A stretch of 64,000 nt of DNA from Candidatus Saccharimonadota bacterium (GTDB lineage Bacteria > Patescibacteriota > Saccharimonadia > Saccharimonadales > UBA4665), in the NCBI GenBank assembly GCA_003153395.1, contig PLYP01000006.1:1-64000 (forward strand), in the 5' to 3' direction. The notes below the pieces were generated by a model. It worked only from the letters and a program-made list of their open reading frames with translations, was not told the DNA's origin and did no database searches. Shown here in pieces: positions 31,818-40,296 of this stretch. A program made the translations under genes and the position numbers. Each line of letters opens with the position of its first letter. Position 1 is the stretch's first letter.

Positions 31818-32585
31818 ATGTCAGGATTTATTTTCTTCGTAGTAATCATAATGGTTTTCTTTCTATTTAGTTGCATTAGAGTTATTAAGCAATACGAGCG
31901 CGGCGTAGTACTAAGGCTCGGAAAATTACGTTCCGGAATCAAACAACCTGGTATATGCTTTATCATTCCCGGCATTGATCATCTTCGTAAAATTGGTATG
32001 CGAACAGTTACACTTCCGGTAGACTCTCAAAAAGTAATTACCAAAGATAACGTTTCCATAGATGTGGCTGCAGTTGCATATTATCAAGTGGCAGACGCGG
32101 CAAAATCAGTAACAGAAATTGAAGATGTTTTGTCTGCCATTTACCAAATAGCTCAAACGACCGTAAGAAATATAGTAGGACAAAACCTACTTGACGACGT
32201 ATTAAGCCAAACGATTAAGATTAACGAAGCAATTAAGGCAATACTAGATAAGACTACTGAGAAGTGGGGAGTATATGTAAGTATGGTTGAGCTGAAAGAT
32301 ATTCAGCTTCCTGTTAGCATGCAGAGCGCGATGTCAGCAGCTGCTCAAGCAGAAAGAGAGAAAAGAGCTAAAATAATAGCCGCTGAAGGAGAACAGCTTA
32401 GTGCTGCTGCTCTAGCAAAAGCCGCAGATGTGATATCAAAACATCCTATTGCACTGCAATTACGTAACTTGCAAGTATTATCAGAAATAGCGTCAGATAA
32501 AAACAGTACTATCGTATTTCCATCTCAGTTTATGGATACTGTTAGCAGCGTAAGGCAATTTATGGAAAAAGAAGGCAAAGCTTAG
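31818..32585 (+). CDS. SPFH/stomatin-like (slipin) protein
   Basis: 255 residues: an N-terminal membrane hairpin (about 2-20, FIFFVVIIMVFFLFSCI), then IKQYERGVVLRLGKLRSGIKQPG, the stomatin signature, RTVTLPVDSQKVITKDNVSIDVAAVAYYQV, and a C-terminal coiled coil rich in Ala/Glu (AAAQAEREKRAKIIAAEGEQ). Forms oligomers organising membrane microdomains. No NfeD partner is adjacent. AAAGGAG precedes the ATG. Confidence 0.9.
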   Translation: MSGFIFFVVIIMVFFLFSCIRVIKQYERGVVLRLGKLRSGIKQPGICFIIPGIDHLRKIGMRTVTLPVDSQKVITKDNVSIDVAAVAYYQVADAAKSVTEIEDVLSAIYQIAQTTVRNIVGQNLLDDVLSQTIKINEAIKAILDKTTEKWGVYVSMVELKDIQLPVSMQSAMSAAAQAEREKRAKIIAAEGEQLSAAALAKAADVISKHPIALQLRNLQVLSEIASDKNSTIVFPSQFMDTVSSVRQFMEKEGKA

Positions 32586-32603
32586 TTTCCTAGAGATTTA
32601 TAT

Positions 32604-33398
32604 TTAGCCCAATAATCCTTTATGCGTTCTTGATTCATAGGCTGCCACAGCTAAATCAAGAGTAGTTTGCTGAAGATCTTGCAAGTCCGAACTTCTTAAT
32701 TGGCTAGTCAGAGACGGATCAATGTGTCCTACTGCCATTGTAGCTCTAAATAAGTTTTTAAATCGCTTGTTGCCATAATATGGCATCATTGCTATAACCA
32801 TCAACTCATCTTGGTCTCTTACACCGCGAGTAATTTTAACCGGGGTGTGTTTTATAACTTGCACTTTCTTACGATTTCCTGTATTTCTATGCTCTTCTGC
32901 AAATATGGCAACGCTTGATCTGTTATCTACTGCACCTATACATAATTTAGCCAGCTCTCTTCTAGCTATTTCTCTAGCTTCTTCTAGTTCCGCGAAGGTA
33001 ATTATGCCACTTTCTCCATGGACATCTTTGGTTCTAAATGCTGGCACAGCTCTACCTTTATCAAAAAGCCAGCCAAAAAAAGGTTTTTCGAAATATGGAG
33101 CGTTTGCCGGTGTTACTACATTGCCAATGATTGGATTTAGTTCCGACTCCTCATAAATAGCACCTGCTTGAAATACAGGATCAAGCCATGTAGCATGACC
33201 CAATAAGGCTAATACTGGTAATCCGTCTCCTAAATGTTGTCCAATAGCTTCACGGCTACCTGGTAGCCAAAGTCTCTGGGTATGAGTAATAAATGCAGAT
33301 AATCTATGAAATTTCTGCATAAATTCTGGATTAGCAGGTAAATTCGAATAATATTCATAAACCGCCGGGTTATCTACTCTAATCTCTGGTCTATCCAT
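32604..33398 (-). CDS. PlsC-like acyltransferase
   Basis: 264 residues. The H-x4-D motif is GHATWLDP (about 67-74), and the later block FAEEHRNTGN (about 165-174) takes the place of the FPEGTRS motif, with Glu-Glu-His instead of Glu-Gly-Thr. This matches the lysophosphatidate acyltransferase superfamily but is divergent in the second motif. No membrane helix is obvious. TATAAT (minus strand, 33407-33412) ends 8 bases before the ATG. Role in lipid uptake or remodelling is plausible for a CPR organism, but inferred. Confidence 0.7.
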   Translation of the reverse strand: MDRPEIRVDNPAVYEYYSNLPANPEFMQKFHRLSAFITHTQRLWLPGSREAIGQHLGDGLPVLALLGHATWLDPVFQAGAIYEESELNPIIGNVVTPANAPYFEKPFFGWLFDKGRAVPAFRTKDVHGESGIITFAELEEAREIARRELAKLCIGAVDNRSSVAIFAEEHRNTGNRKKVQVIKHTPVKITRGVRDQDELMVIAMMPYYGNKRFKNLFRATMAVGHIDPSLTSQLRSSDLQDLQQTTLDLAVAAYESRTHKGLLG

Positions 33399-33406
33399 AA
33401 AAGCTA

Positions 33407-33412
33407 ATTATA
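33407..33412 (-). promoter_or_regulatory. -10 box of the PlsC-like gene
   Basis: TATAAT on the minus strand, ending 8 bases before the start codon, with no Shine-Dalgarno. Confidence 0.5.
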
Positions 33413-33513
33413 CATAATAAGCCAGACTTTCGCATATTTCGCTACTAGATGTTTAACTTAAACAAAATGCGCCGGCATAAGTAAGTTATAAATATAAATA
33501 ATAATTAACAATT

Positions 33514-33541
33514 AAAAAAGGAGGCCCTAGTTAGCCTCCTA
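33514..33541 (-). terminator. Intrinsic terminator of the 47-aa gene
   Basis: On the minus strand a stem AGGAGGC / GCCTCCT with an 8-base loop is followed by TTTTTT. It lies 20 bases after the stop of the small gene and is the best terminator in the window. Confidence 0.8.
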
Positions 33542-33561
33542 ATTAATAGTTCACTAAACTG

Positions 33562-33705
33562 TTATTTAGCTTTTTCTCTCTTATCTCTTTCGATTGCCAT
33601 GAGAATCAGATCTGACCTATTAGTCTTAGGATCAATGTCCCCGCCTAAATAAGTAATCAGATCTTTATCGCTCATGTCCTCAAAATTCTTCCTAGTATCA
33701 CCCAT
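33562..33705 (-). CDS. Small charged protein, 47 aa
   Basis: Starts MGDTRKNFEDMSDKDLITY, contains LGGDIDPKTNRSDLILMAIE and ends RDKREKAK. Highly charged, helical, no Cys, no membrane segment. No family recognised. A good ribosome binding site (AGGAGGG, 5-6 bases from the ATG) and a strong terminator right behind it support a real, separately terminated gene below the usual annotation size. The helix-loop-helix layout could suit DNA or protein binding, but nothing proves it. Confidence 0.65.
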   Translation of the reverse strand: MGDTRKNFEDMSDKDLITYLGGDIDPKTNRSDLILMAIERDKREKAK

Positions 33706-33893
33706 ATTACCCTCCTAAAATTTAAGTTAGTATCAATATAGTAGTTCTATTACACTTTCTTGGCAGTAAGATAATCGAAAACTAAACGTTATAAGGTATT
33801 TTCGATAGTTTTAGGAGCGATAGTTTGTCCGGACGTCGGCTCCATTGGTTCGCTAGACGATATCCTCACATAAAAGTTATATTTAGGCAATAA

Positions 33894-34622
33894 CTATATT
33901 AAACTGGCGGCCGCACTATCTAGTTGCCAGGTGACTTTGCCGCCATTACTTTCAATCACCTCGATTACTTTAGCAATTGGATACGAATTTTCACCGTTAA
34001 TAATATGGGCTATAATCTCTGACTTAGATTCGCCGGAGCACAATATTTTACAGTCCTTAACACTAGCTAAAGACTTTAGCGTCAAACTAATCCTATCTGG
34101 TGGTGGTTTAGGAGAATAATGTACTGCCGTAACTAATGCACCTGCATAAGTCTCATTATCGTGTCCAGGAAATAAAGATAAAGTGTGACCATCTTCTCCC
34201 ATACCTAGCCATAGCTCGTTAATTTTAGGCACGCTGTTTTCGGCAGGTAAAGATCGAAGAGTGGCTTCGTAATCGCTGGCAGCATCCTCGGCAGATTTGT
34301 AGTAATTAGGAGCTAGCATATTTGTTTCATCTATTTTTAATTTACTAAGAAATGATTCGTGTATAGCGTACCAATTAGACAAGGGGTCATATAACGGAAC
34401 AATCCGCTCATCACCAAGAACGAAATTAACATTTTTCCAAAAACTTTCGCTTGCATACTTTTCACTAAGAACCTTATAAGCTAGCATCGGCGCCGTTCCG
34501 CCTGCTAAAACCCAAGTAAATTTATCTTGTTGCTCTAAAGTATTTTTAATATTAGCAACAATAGAGTCAGCGGCAGCGGCAGCCAACTCCTGAGGATTAT
34601 TAAATATTTGTGTATCGGCCAT
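33894..34622 (-). CDS. pgl: 6-phosphogluconolactonase (DevB/Pgl type)
   Basis: Hydrolyses 6-phosphogluconolactone in the oxidative pentose phosphate pathway. 242 residues with the SugarP_isomerase/DevB pattern: FTWVLAGGTAPMLAYKVLSE (about 34-53), VNFVLGDERIVPLYDPLSNWYA (about 64-85) and LWLGMGEDGHTLSLFPGH (about 137-154), the last containing the GxGxDGHxAS-like catalytic motif. Diverges from gnd, the next enzyme in the pathway, with only 45 bases between starts. Confidence 0.92.
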   Translation of the reverse strand: MADTQIFNNPQELAAAAADSIVANIKNTLEQQDKFTWVLAGGTAPMLAYKVLSEKYASESFWKNVNFVLGDERIVPLYDPLSNWYAIHESFLSKLKIDETNMLAPNYYKSAEDAASDYEATLRSLPAENSVPKINELWLGMGEDGHTLSLFPGHDNETYAGALVTAVHYSPKPPPDRISLTLKSLASVKDCKILCSGESKSEIIAHIINGENSYPIAKVIEVIESNGGKVTWQLDSAAASLI

Positions 34623-34654
34623 AATAATCCAAGCTTAACACGTTCAAAATATAT

Positions 34655-34660
34655 TATACT
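34655..34660 (+). promoter_or_regulatory. -10 box of gnd
   Basis: TATACT ending 7 bases before the ATG at 34668. It lies between the divergent pgl and gnd starts, and no Shine-Dalgarno precedes gnd. Confidence 0.55.
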
Positions 34661-34667
34661 TAAGCGG

Positions 34668-36125
34668 ATGGATGAAAATTTAGCAGATATTGCAGTGATG
34701 GGACTGGCCGTAATGGGCCAAAACTTAATACTCAACATGAACGATCATGGTTTTAAAGTGATCGCTTTTAACAGAACGGTTAGTAAAGTAGACGATTTTC
34801 TAAATAATGAAGCTAATGGGACAAATGTTGTCGGGGCTCATTCCGTAGAGGAGATGGTAGCCGGACTAAAAAAGCCCAGACGAGTCATGTTAATGGTCAA
34901 GGCCGGGCAAGCGGTAGATGAAACAATAGAGCATATACTGCCGCACCTAGAAGCCGGCGACATAATAATAGACGGCGGTAATACGCTTTTTAGCGATACA
35001 GTGCGGCGCCAAGAATACGTTGAGTCTAAAGGACTTCTATACGTTGGAACGGGCGTATCAGGAGGAGAAGAAGGAGCTAGAAACGGCCCTTCAATTATGC
35101 CGGGCGGAAGTCCCGGGGCTTGGCCGTATATTAAGGATATTTTTCAAAGCATTGCAGCTAAAGGCAGCAACGATGAACCTTGCTGCGAGTGGGTAGGAGA
35201 CGGCGGAGCCGGACACTACGTAAAAATGGTACATAATGGAATTGAGTACGGCGACATGCAGCTTATCGCTGAATCTTACCAACTATTAAAGGATCTTGCA
35301 GGTCTAGATAATCAGGAAATGTCCGACGTCTTCAAGAAATGGAACACAGGTGTACTTGATAGCTACCTTATTCAAATTACTAGCGAAATACTAGCTTACA
35401 AAGATACTGACGGCAGTTATATTGTAGATAAGATTCTCGACACCGCCGGTCAAAAGGGAACCGGTAAGTGGACAAACATGAGTGCTGCTGAACTTGGTCA
35501 ACCGGCTACAGTAATTAGCGAAGCCCTATTCGCCAGGTTTACTTCGGCTTTAAAAGACCAGCGGGTTAAAGCCTCTAAAGTTTTAAAAGGTCCCGGAAAT
35601 AAAGCGGAAGTAGACAAACAGTCTCTAATTGAAAATATTGGAAAAGCACTTTACGCGTCTAAGATTATTAGCTACACCCAAGGCTATATGCTGATACAAA
35701 CAGCAGCTAAGGAATACGGCTGGAATATTAATTTCGGAAGTGTAGCTCAAATGTGGACGGGTGGATGCATAATTAGGAGCCGGTTCTTAAGCGACATAAA
35801 AGCGGCCTATGATAATACCCCGGAACTTAATAACTTATTACTTGATTCATTCTTCGTTAGTGCAATCAGTGAAAACCAAGACGCTTGGAGAAAAGTTATT
35901 TCTCTGGGGGTTGAAAACGGCATCCCTCTTCCGGCTTTTAGCGCTGCAATATCATTTTATGATGCGTATCGAAGCGAAAGACTGCCTGCAAACTTAGTTC
36001 AAGCCCAGCGAGATTACTTTGGCGCTCATACTTATGAGCGTATAGATAAGCCCAGTGGAGAATTCTTCCATACCAATTGGACAGGGCACGGTGGCACAAC
36101 TTCTTCCAGCTCCTATAACGCCTAG
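34668..36125 (+). CDS. gnd: 6-phosphogluconate dehydrogenase (decarboxylating)
   Basis: Oxidises 6-phosphogluconate to ribulose 5-phosphate, making NADPH and CO2. 485 residues, the long dimeric form. NADP fold GLAVMGQNL (12-20) and FNRTVSKVDDF; substrate loop GVSGGEEGARNGPSIMPGG; catalytic Lys186 and Asn190 in YVKMVHNGIEY; C-terminal tail with FHTNWTGHGG. The start at 34668 places the usual IAVMGLAVMG near the N-terminus and fits the -10 box; an upstream ATG at 34608 lies inside the pgl coding region. Confidence 0.95.
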   Translation: MDENLADIAVMGLAVMGQNLILNMNDHGFKVIAFNRTVSKVDDFLNNEANGTNVVGAHSVEEMVAGLKKPRRVMLMVKAGQAVDETIEHILPHLEAGDIIIDGGNTLFSDTVRRQEYVESKGLLYVGTGVSGGEEGARNGPSIMPGGSPGAWPYIKDIFQSIAAKGSNDEPCCEWVGDGGAGHYVKMVHNGIEYGDMQLIAESYQLLKDLAGLDNQEMSDVFKKWNTGVLDSYLIQITSEILAYKDTDGSYIVDKILDTAGQKGTGKWTNMSAAELGQPATVISEALFARFTSALKDQRVKASKVLKGPGNKAEVDKQSLIENIGKALYASKIISYTQGYMLIQTAAKEYGWNINFGSVAQMWTGGCIIRSRFLSDIKAAYDNTPELNNLLLDSFFVSAISENQDAWRKVISLGVENGIPLPAFSAAISFYDAYRSERLPANLVQAQRDYFGAHTYERIDKPSGEFFHTNWTGHGGTTSSSSYNA

Positions 36126-36150
36126 GAAGTTAATTTAGCCTAAACTTCCT
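36124..36150. terminator. Hairpin between convergent gnd and ppcA
   Basis: AGGAAGTT (36124-36131) pairs with AACTTCCT (36143-36150). It covers the gnd stop and the last ppcA codons. No T-run follows on either strand, so termination is uncertain. Confidence 0.35.
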
Positions 36151-37643
36151 CTGATTACTGCCATCTGCTCTATTAACTTTGTAGACTCCGACCCCGATTT
36201 ACTTTTTAACAGCTTGCCGCTTAGTTCTATGTGCATTTTTTCGTTGTTTGTAGTAGGCCCAAACTTAACATTTAAAATTTGCTCTAAATAATCTATATCT
36301 TGACGTATTTCTTGCCAGCCCTTATTGTTTTTTGTTAAAGCGCTTAAGTTATCGTGGTTAAGATATTTTCCAGCAGCTACAAAGTTATCTTTCATACTTT
36401 TATAAGTGCTGAATAAAACATTGGACTGTGATTTACTTAGTTTGTTAAGCGTTCTACCGGCTCCGATAAACTCCGGTGGGATACCTATAGAATAAAAACC
36501 GGCTGTAAAAGTTATAGCTCTTGGTAGTTCAACTGTTCCTAGTTTTCTTCCATAGGCCAGTAATCCAATATGCTGTCGCCTTTCTCGTCTTTTAGGCACG
36601 CTTGCAAATATTTTGTTGAGATCGGGAATAATTTTATTTATAGTACTGCCATAAAATTCAGACGATATTTCAATTACTTCTTCCAGTAAGCTTTGCTCCT
36701 TGGGAGTAAAGCTAAGTGGCTTTAACTTTGGAAGCTTGTCTTCCAGTTTTTTAATCGCCGCCTTAACTTTGGCTTCAATATTATCGTAGCGAAAAGAAGA
36801 CTGAATAGTAACCGTGCGTACACCGGGATATTCACTCATAAACCGATCAATACTGTCTGGGCTTAAACCGCCTCGAAAAGCTAGGCTCCCCGGACCTAAA
36901 ATAGGGAAGATAGGAAGTTTGCTGCTCTTACTAAATTCGTATAGCCTAGCTAATCCCAGCTTGTTTCCCAGAACACTGGCTATATGCCCGGAGGAAAGTG
37001 CGGAGTCTGAGCACGCCAGAAAAACCCGCAGGTATTTAGGTCGAAAAGCAAAATTGGCATCATGGAGTTTTAAATAGTTATATAGCAGCTGCTTAACATT
37101 TAGCTGACTTTCAACACTTTCTATTAAAGGTATTAACTCTAGGTAAGTATCGTTAGGCAAACGATCTGGAGTAAAGTCCAGTGATTTAAACTTAGCAAGT
37201 TTATCAAATAGCTTTTGCATATGTATTACCTGTTCTGCTCGCTCGGTCATTGGGAGAATTACTTCAAATAAAGGCTTGTTAGCAAGCTTTAGATCTCGTG
37301 CAAAATCCTCGCTGCTTAGTATTACTGTCATGGCTTGAAGCAGGTTATAACCTTTTTCTTCCCAAATATTTGGAATACGAAATGTTAGGAACTTATCTTT
37401 GCCAAGAATATTCCTTTTAAAGTAGTCATAGTACTCACTAAAAAGTCGATCAATAACGGCAGCGTCGGCGTTTTTTCCTTCCCAGTCCCACATATATTCA
37501 CTGACTCCTAGGTCCTTAAAACATATGACAGATTCACTAATTTCCTCCGGAGCGCTTATAAAAGCGCTCCTGTATTTACTCCAATACGGAGCAGAGGCAT
37601 TATCCGGATGTTGGGTGGCCATTGTGCTAGGTATATTTCGCAT
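36135..37643 (-). CDS. ppcA: Phosphoenolpyruvate carboxylase, archaeal type
   Basis: Carboxylates PEP to oxaloacetate. At 502 residues it is about half the length of bacterial-type PEPC and begins with the archaeal-type signature IPSTMATQHPDNA (about 4-16). Other motifs: MWDWEGKNADAAVIDRL, FRIPNIWEEKGYNL, VILPMTERAEQV, and FPILGPGSLAFRGGL (about 248-262). This type is scattered in bacteria. It is 2 bases behind an aminotransferase gene on the same strand, making a PEP to oxaloacetate to aspartate pair likely. Confidence 0.9.
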   Translation of the reverse strand: MRNIPSTMATQHPDNASAPYWSKYRSAFISAPEEISESVICFKDLGVSEYMWDWEGKNADAAVIDRLFSEYYDYFKRNILGKDKFLTFRIPNIWEEKGYNLLQAMTVILSSEDFARDLKLANKPLFEVILPMTERAEQVIHMQKLFDKLAKFKSLDFTPDRLPNDTYLELIPLIESVESQLNVKQLLYNYLKLHDANFAFRPKYLRVFLACSDSALSSGHIASVLGNKLGLARLYEFSKSSKLPIFPILGPGSLAFRGGLSPDSIDRFMSEYPGVRTVTIQSSFRYDNIEAKVKAAIKKLEDKLPKLKPLSFTPKEQSLLEEVIEISSEFYGSTINKIIPDLNKIFASVPKRRERRQHIGLLAYGRKLGTVELPRAITFTAGFYSIGIPPEFIGAGRTLNKLSKSQSNVLFSTYKSMKDNFVAAGKYLNHDNLSALTKNNKGWQEIRQDIDYLEQILNVKFGPTTNNEKMHIELSGKLLKSKSGSESTKLIEQMAVIRGSLG

Positions 37644-37645
37644 AG

Positions 37646-38803
37646 CTATTTGCTGCCTTTTTTAATAAAGTCCGATAGTAGTTGCAGAGCTTTTTTAAGC
37701 GTTTCTTCTTCACATACAAATGTAAGACGGGCAAAGCCAGGGGCCTCGAATGCTTCTCCGGGAACTAAGGCTACTCCCGTTTCGTTTAACAAATTTTCAC
37801 ACCATTCAATACTACTACTTGTAATTTGTCTCAAATCCAAGAAAACGTAGAACGCACCTTCTGGTGGGTGATATTTAATTTCGGGTATTTTGTTAAGCTC
37901 ATCGCAGACTATTTTTCTTTGCTTTTTAAGTGTATCTATAGTCTCTTTTGGTGGTTGATCATCATGTTCTAGCGCTGCAATAGCTGCCAGCTGTGCTGGA
38001 ACTGATGCATTGCCCATAATGTGGCTGATTAGGCTGGTCATACCTTTAATAACCTTGGTGTCTCCTATAGCGTAGCCGATCCTCCAACCGGTAATAGCCT
38101 GACTCTTAGAAAATCCATTGACGATCAATAAATTCTTAAAGTCCGCACTTGGAACCATGAAGAAATTATCGGAATAAACTAACTTTGAGTAAATATCATC
38201 TGAAATAACCATAATGTCTTTATCGTTAAGTACGGTAGCAAGTTCCTTAAGAGATGATTCAGAAAAAACCGCTCCAGTAGGGTTATGCGGGGAATTTAGT
38301 ATTATGGCTTTTGTTTTAGAAGATAATTTTTGCTCAACTAAATTAGAGTCAATGTCATAGCTAGAGGTAAGAGGAACTTCAATGACTTTGCCTCCCGCTA
38401 GTTCAATTAAATGATTATAGCTAACCCACTCCGGTGTCGGCACTATAACTTCATCTCCGGGATTAATAAGGGCAAGTAGGGCGCCATATAAGGCAGGTTT
38501 TGCTCCAGAAGTAATAATTACATTATCTCTATTTATCCAGTCTAATCCGTAAAAATTTCTGGCGTGATCAGCTAACTTTTCTCTTAATTCAGCCATTCCG
38601 GCAACTGGTGTATATTTATTGAGCGCTAAATGTTTAGATACATATTCTTGAATATAGCTTGGAGTATCTCCAGCAAGCTCACCAGCAGTTAGGTTATGTA
38701 TTGTTTTACCTTCGCTGGCTAGCTGTTTTACTCTGGCATTAAGTGCTAGCGTTGCACTTTCGCTGACACTATCAAGCCTTGAAGATAACGTAATCTCTCC
38801 CAT
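37646..38803 (-). CDS. Class I aminotransferase, aspartate-type
   Basis: PLP enzyme of 385 residues. Visible: NLTAGELAGDTP near the N-terminus, VIITSGAKPALYGAL (about 103-117), NSPHNPTGAVFSESSL (substrate-arm NPTG), VISDDIYSKLVY, and the Schiff-base Lys in FSKSQAITGWRIGYA (about 232-246). The sequence fits subgroup I-gamma aspartate/aromatic aminotransferases. Linked to ppcA by 2 bases, it probably converts oxaloacetate to aspartate. TATACT on the minus strand (38813-38818) ends 9 bases before the ATG. Confidence 0.88.
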   Translation of the reverse strand: MGEITLSSRLDSVSESATLALNARVKQLASEGKTIHNLTAGELAGDTPSYIQEYVSKHLALNKYTPVAGMAELREKLADHARNFYGLDWINRDNVIITSGAKPALYGALLALINPGDEVIVPTPEWVSYNHLIELAGGKVIEVPLTSSYDIDSNLVEQKLSSKTKAIILNSPHNPTGAVFSESSLKELATVLNDKDIMVISDDIYSKLVYSDNFFMVPSADFKNLLIVNGFSKSQAITGWRIGYAIGDTKVIKGMTSLISHIMGNASVPAQLAAIAALEHDDQPPKETIDTLKKQRKIVCDELNKIPEIKYHPPEGAFYVFLDLRQITSSSIEWCENLLNETGVALVPGEAFEAPGFARLTFVCEEETLKKALQLLSDFIKKGSK

Positions 38804-38895
38804 TATATAAACAGTATATCTCAGGTCGCTATATAAATTTGGCTATCGTAAAGCTATTTCTAGCCAGATGCGTCAATATATTGCTTGTATTAGGG

Positions 38896-40038
38896 CTAAT
38901 TTATTTTATATATGTACACAGTTCCAGCACTTGGGCCATTGGAAATATTTGTTGCGACATACAGATAACCTGACGCAGATGCTATTGCAGCGGGATTGTT
39001 GCCGTTTAAGCTTACTGTCTGATCATATGTGGGAGTAGCAGGACTTGTTAGGTTATAGCTCAATGCTAGATAGTTACCGCCGTTAATTGTATAGAATACA
39101 AGTTTGTCATTGGTAACCAGCAAATTGTATGGATCGTCACCATATGCAGTGTTTTGTGATGGTGGAGTTATTGTACTCGATAAGGTAGGAGCAGAAGGAT
39201 TAGCGATATTTACAATATTAATCACGTTCGAGTTTATTCCAGTAACATATGCATAAGTATCTTTAAATGCTATTAATCCGGCTGCATTATTGTAAAGTCC
39301 GGGCGTTAATTTAACACTACTGATATATACAGGATTTGTTTTCTTGCTAATATTGAAGACGTTTAATGTAGTATTTGCGTCAGAAGTTACATATGCGTAT
39401 TCGCCTCTAACGGCTATAGCAGTAGGAGACTTTAATAGATCGGAATTTACTCCTAAGGCGGCAACTTCATTGGGAGCCTGTTTATTGCTAATATCATATA
39501 TTTCTACTTTTGGTTTACTGGTAACTGAAGCCCAGTCCACCACATATGCATAGTTTCCACTAACTTTTAAATAATCCGGCTGTGATCCGTTTATAAGGGA
39601 GCTAGATAGGTACGTTAGGGGCGAAGTACTGCTTGTACTCGTTTGATATATAGCGAGTACATTTCCATTTATTGAATAAAGGTAATTTCCATCATTAGAC
39701 ACGACAATCTTGGAGGCACTGCTGGGCACTGTAGTGACGAGTTTGGGAATAGTACCAGAGCTCGTTGACCATACAGATATCTTAAAATCATTTGTAGTAT
39801 AGGCCACATTTAATTCAGGGTTTAGCGCCAGATCACTAATTTGTGAACCGGGGATATTAAGTGTTTGCGATAAAGTTAAATCCTGCTTAGCTTTACCAGC
39901 ATAACTAAGGGCGGCAGACGGATTAATAGGGTCTGCATGACTTGTTGTAAGGATCCTTGTCCCTACAGCAGCAATAATCAAAACTACAAGAACGGGAACA
40001 ATCCAATGAGCAATACCTGACTGATTAAGCTTTTTCAA
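38896..40038 (-). CDS. Secreted/anchored beta-propeller (LVIVD-like) protein
   Basis: 380 residues. An N-terminal membrane helix (about 12-31, WIVPVLVVLIIAAVGTRIL) follows a basic KKLNQSG start; a pilin-like fold is not evident. The rest is made of about seven repeats of 40-50 residues of the kind YVVDWASVTSKPKVEIYDISN, YAYVTSDANTTLNVFNISK, YAYVTGINSNVINIVNIAN, typical of LVIVD/YVTN propellers displayed outside the cell. Such proteins often bind surfaces or other proteins; partner unknown. A weak AAAGGAAA lies about 14 bases before the ATG. Confidence 0.75.
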   Translation of the reverse strand: MKKLNQSGIAHWIVPVLVVLIIAAVGTRILTTSHADPINPSAALSYAGKAKQDLTLSQTLNIPGSQISDLALNPELNVAYTTNDFKISVWSTSSGTIPKLVTTVPSSASKIVVSNDGNYLYSINGNVLAIYQTSTSSTSPLTYLSSSLINGSQPDYLKVSGNYAYVVDWASVTSKPKVEIYDISNKQAPNEVAALGVNSDLLKSPTAIAVRGEYAYVTSDANTTLNVFNISKKTNPVYISSVKLTPGLYNNAAGLIAFKDTYAYVTGINSNVINIVNIANPSAPTLSSTITPPSQNTAYGDDPYNLLVTNDKLVFYTINGGNYLALSYNLTSPATPTYDQTVSLNGNNPAAIASASGYLYVATNISNGPSAGTVYIYKIN

Positions 40039-40296
40039 TTTTTTATTTCCTTTTTATTTTTGTTGATCTATGCATATTATATAAATCTGCTACAAATACG
40101 TCAATACTAAACAAAAGCAAACCTATTGCAAGTCTGTACTCTTATAAATATCATGGGTTTTATAAATAATGATTTGTGATTGTAGTAAGTTATTTAAGGT
40201 TTGCATTAATTTTTTTGAAAAGTGTAGTAACCCTAAATTATTATGTCTTATCCAGGTATACAAAATATAGCATAGAGTGTAAAATGATAACAATTA

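Noticed and set aside
33062-33080. CAGCCAAA strings within coding regions (also near 8532, 49646, 58190 and 60052)
   Set aside because: They lie inside conserved reading frames without GGTTC 14 bases upstream, so they are chance matches.
33760-33893. GGAGC / GCTCC hairpin after pgl
   Set aside because: The stem is only 5 bp with a loop of about 20 bases and no T-run; not supported as a terminator.
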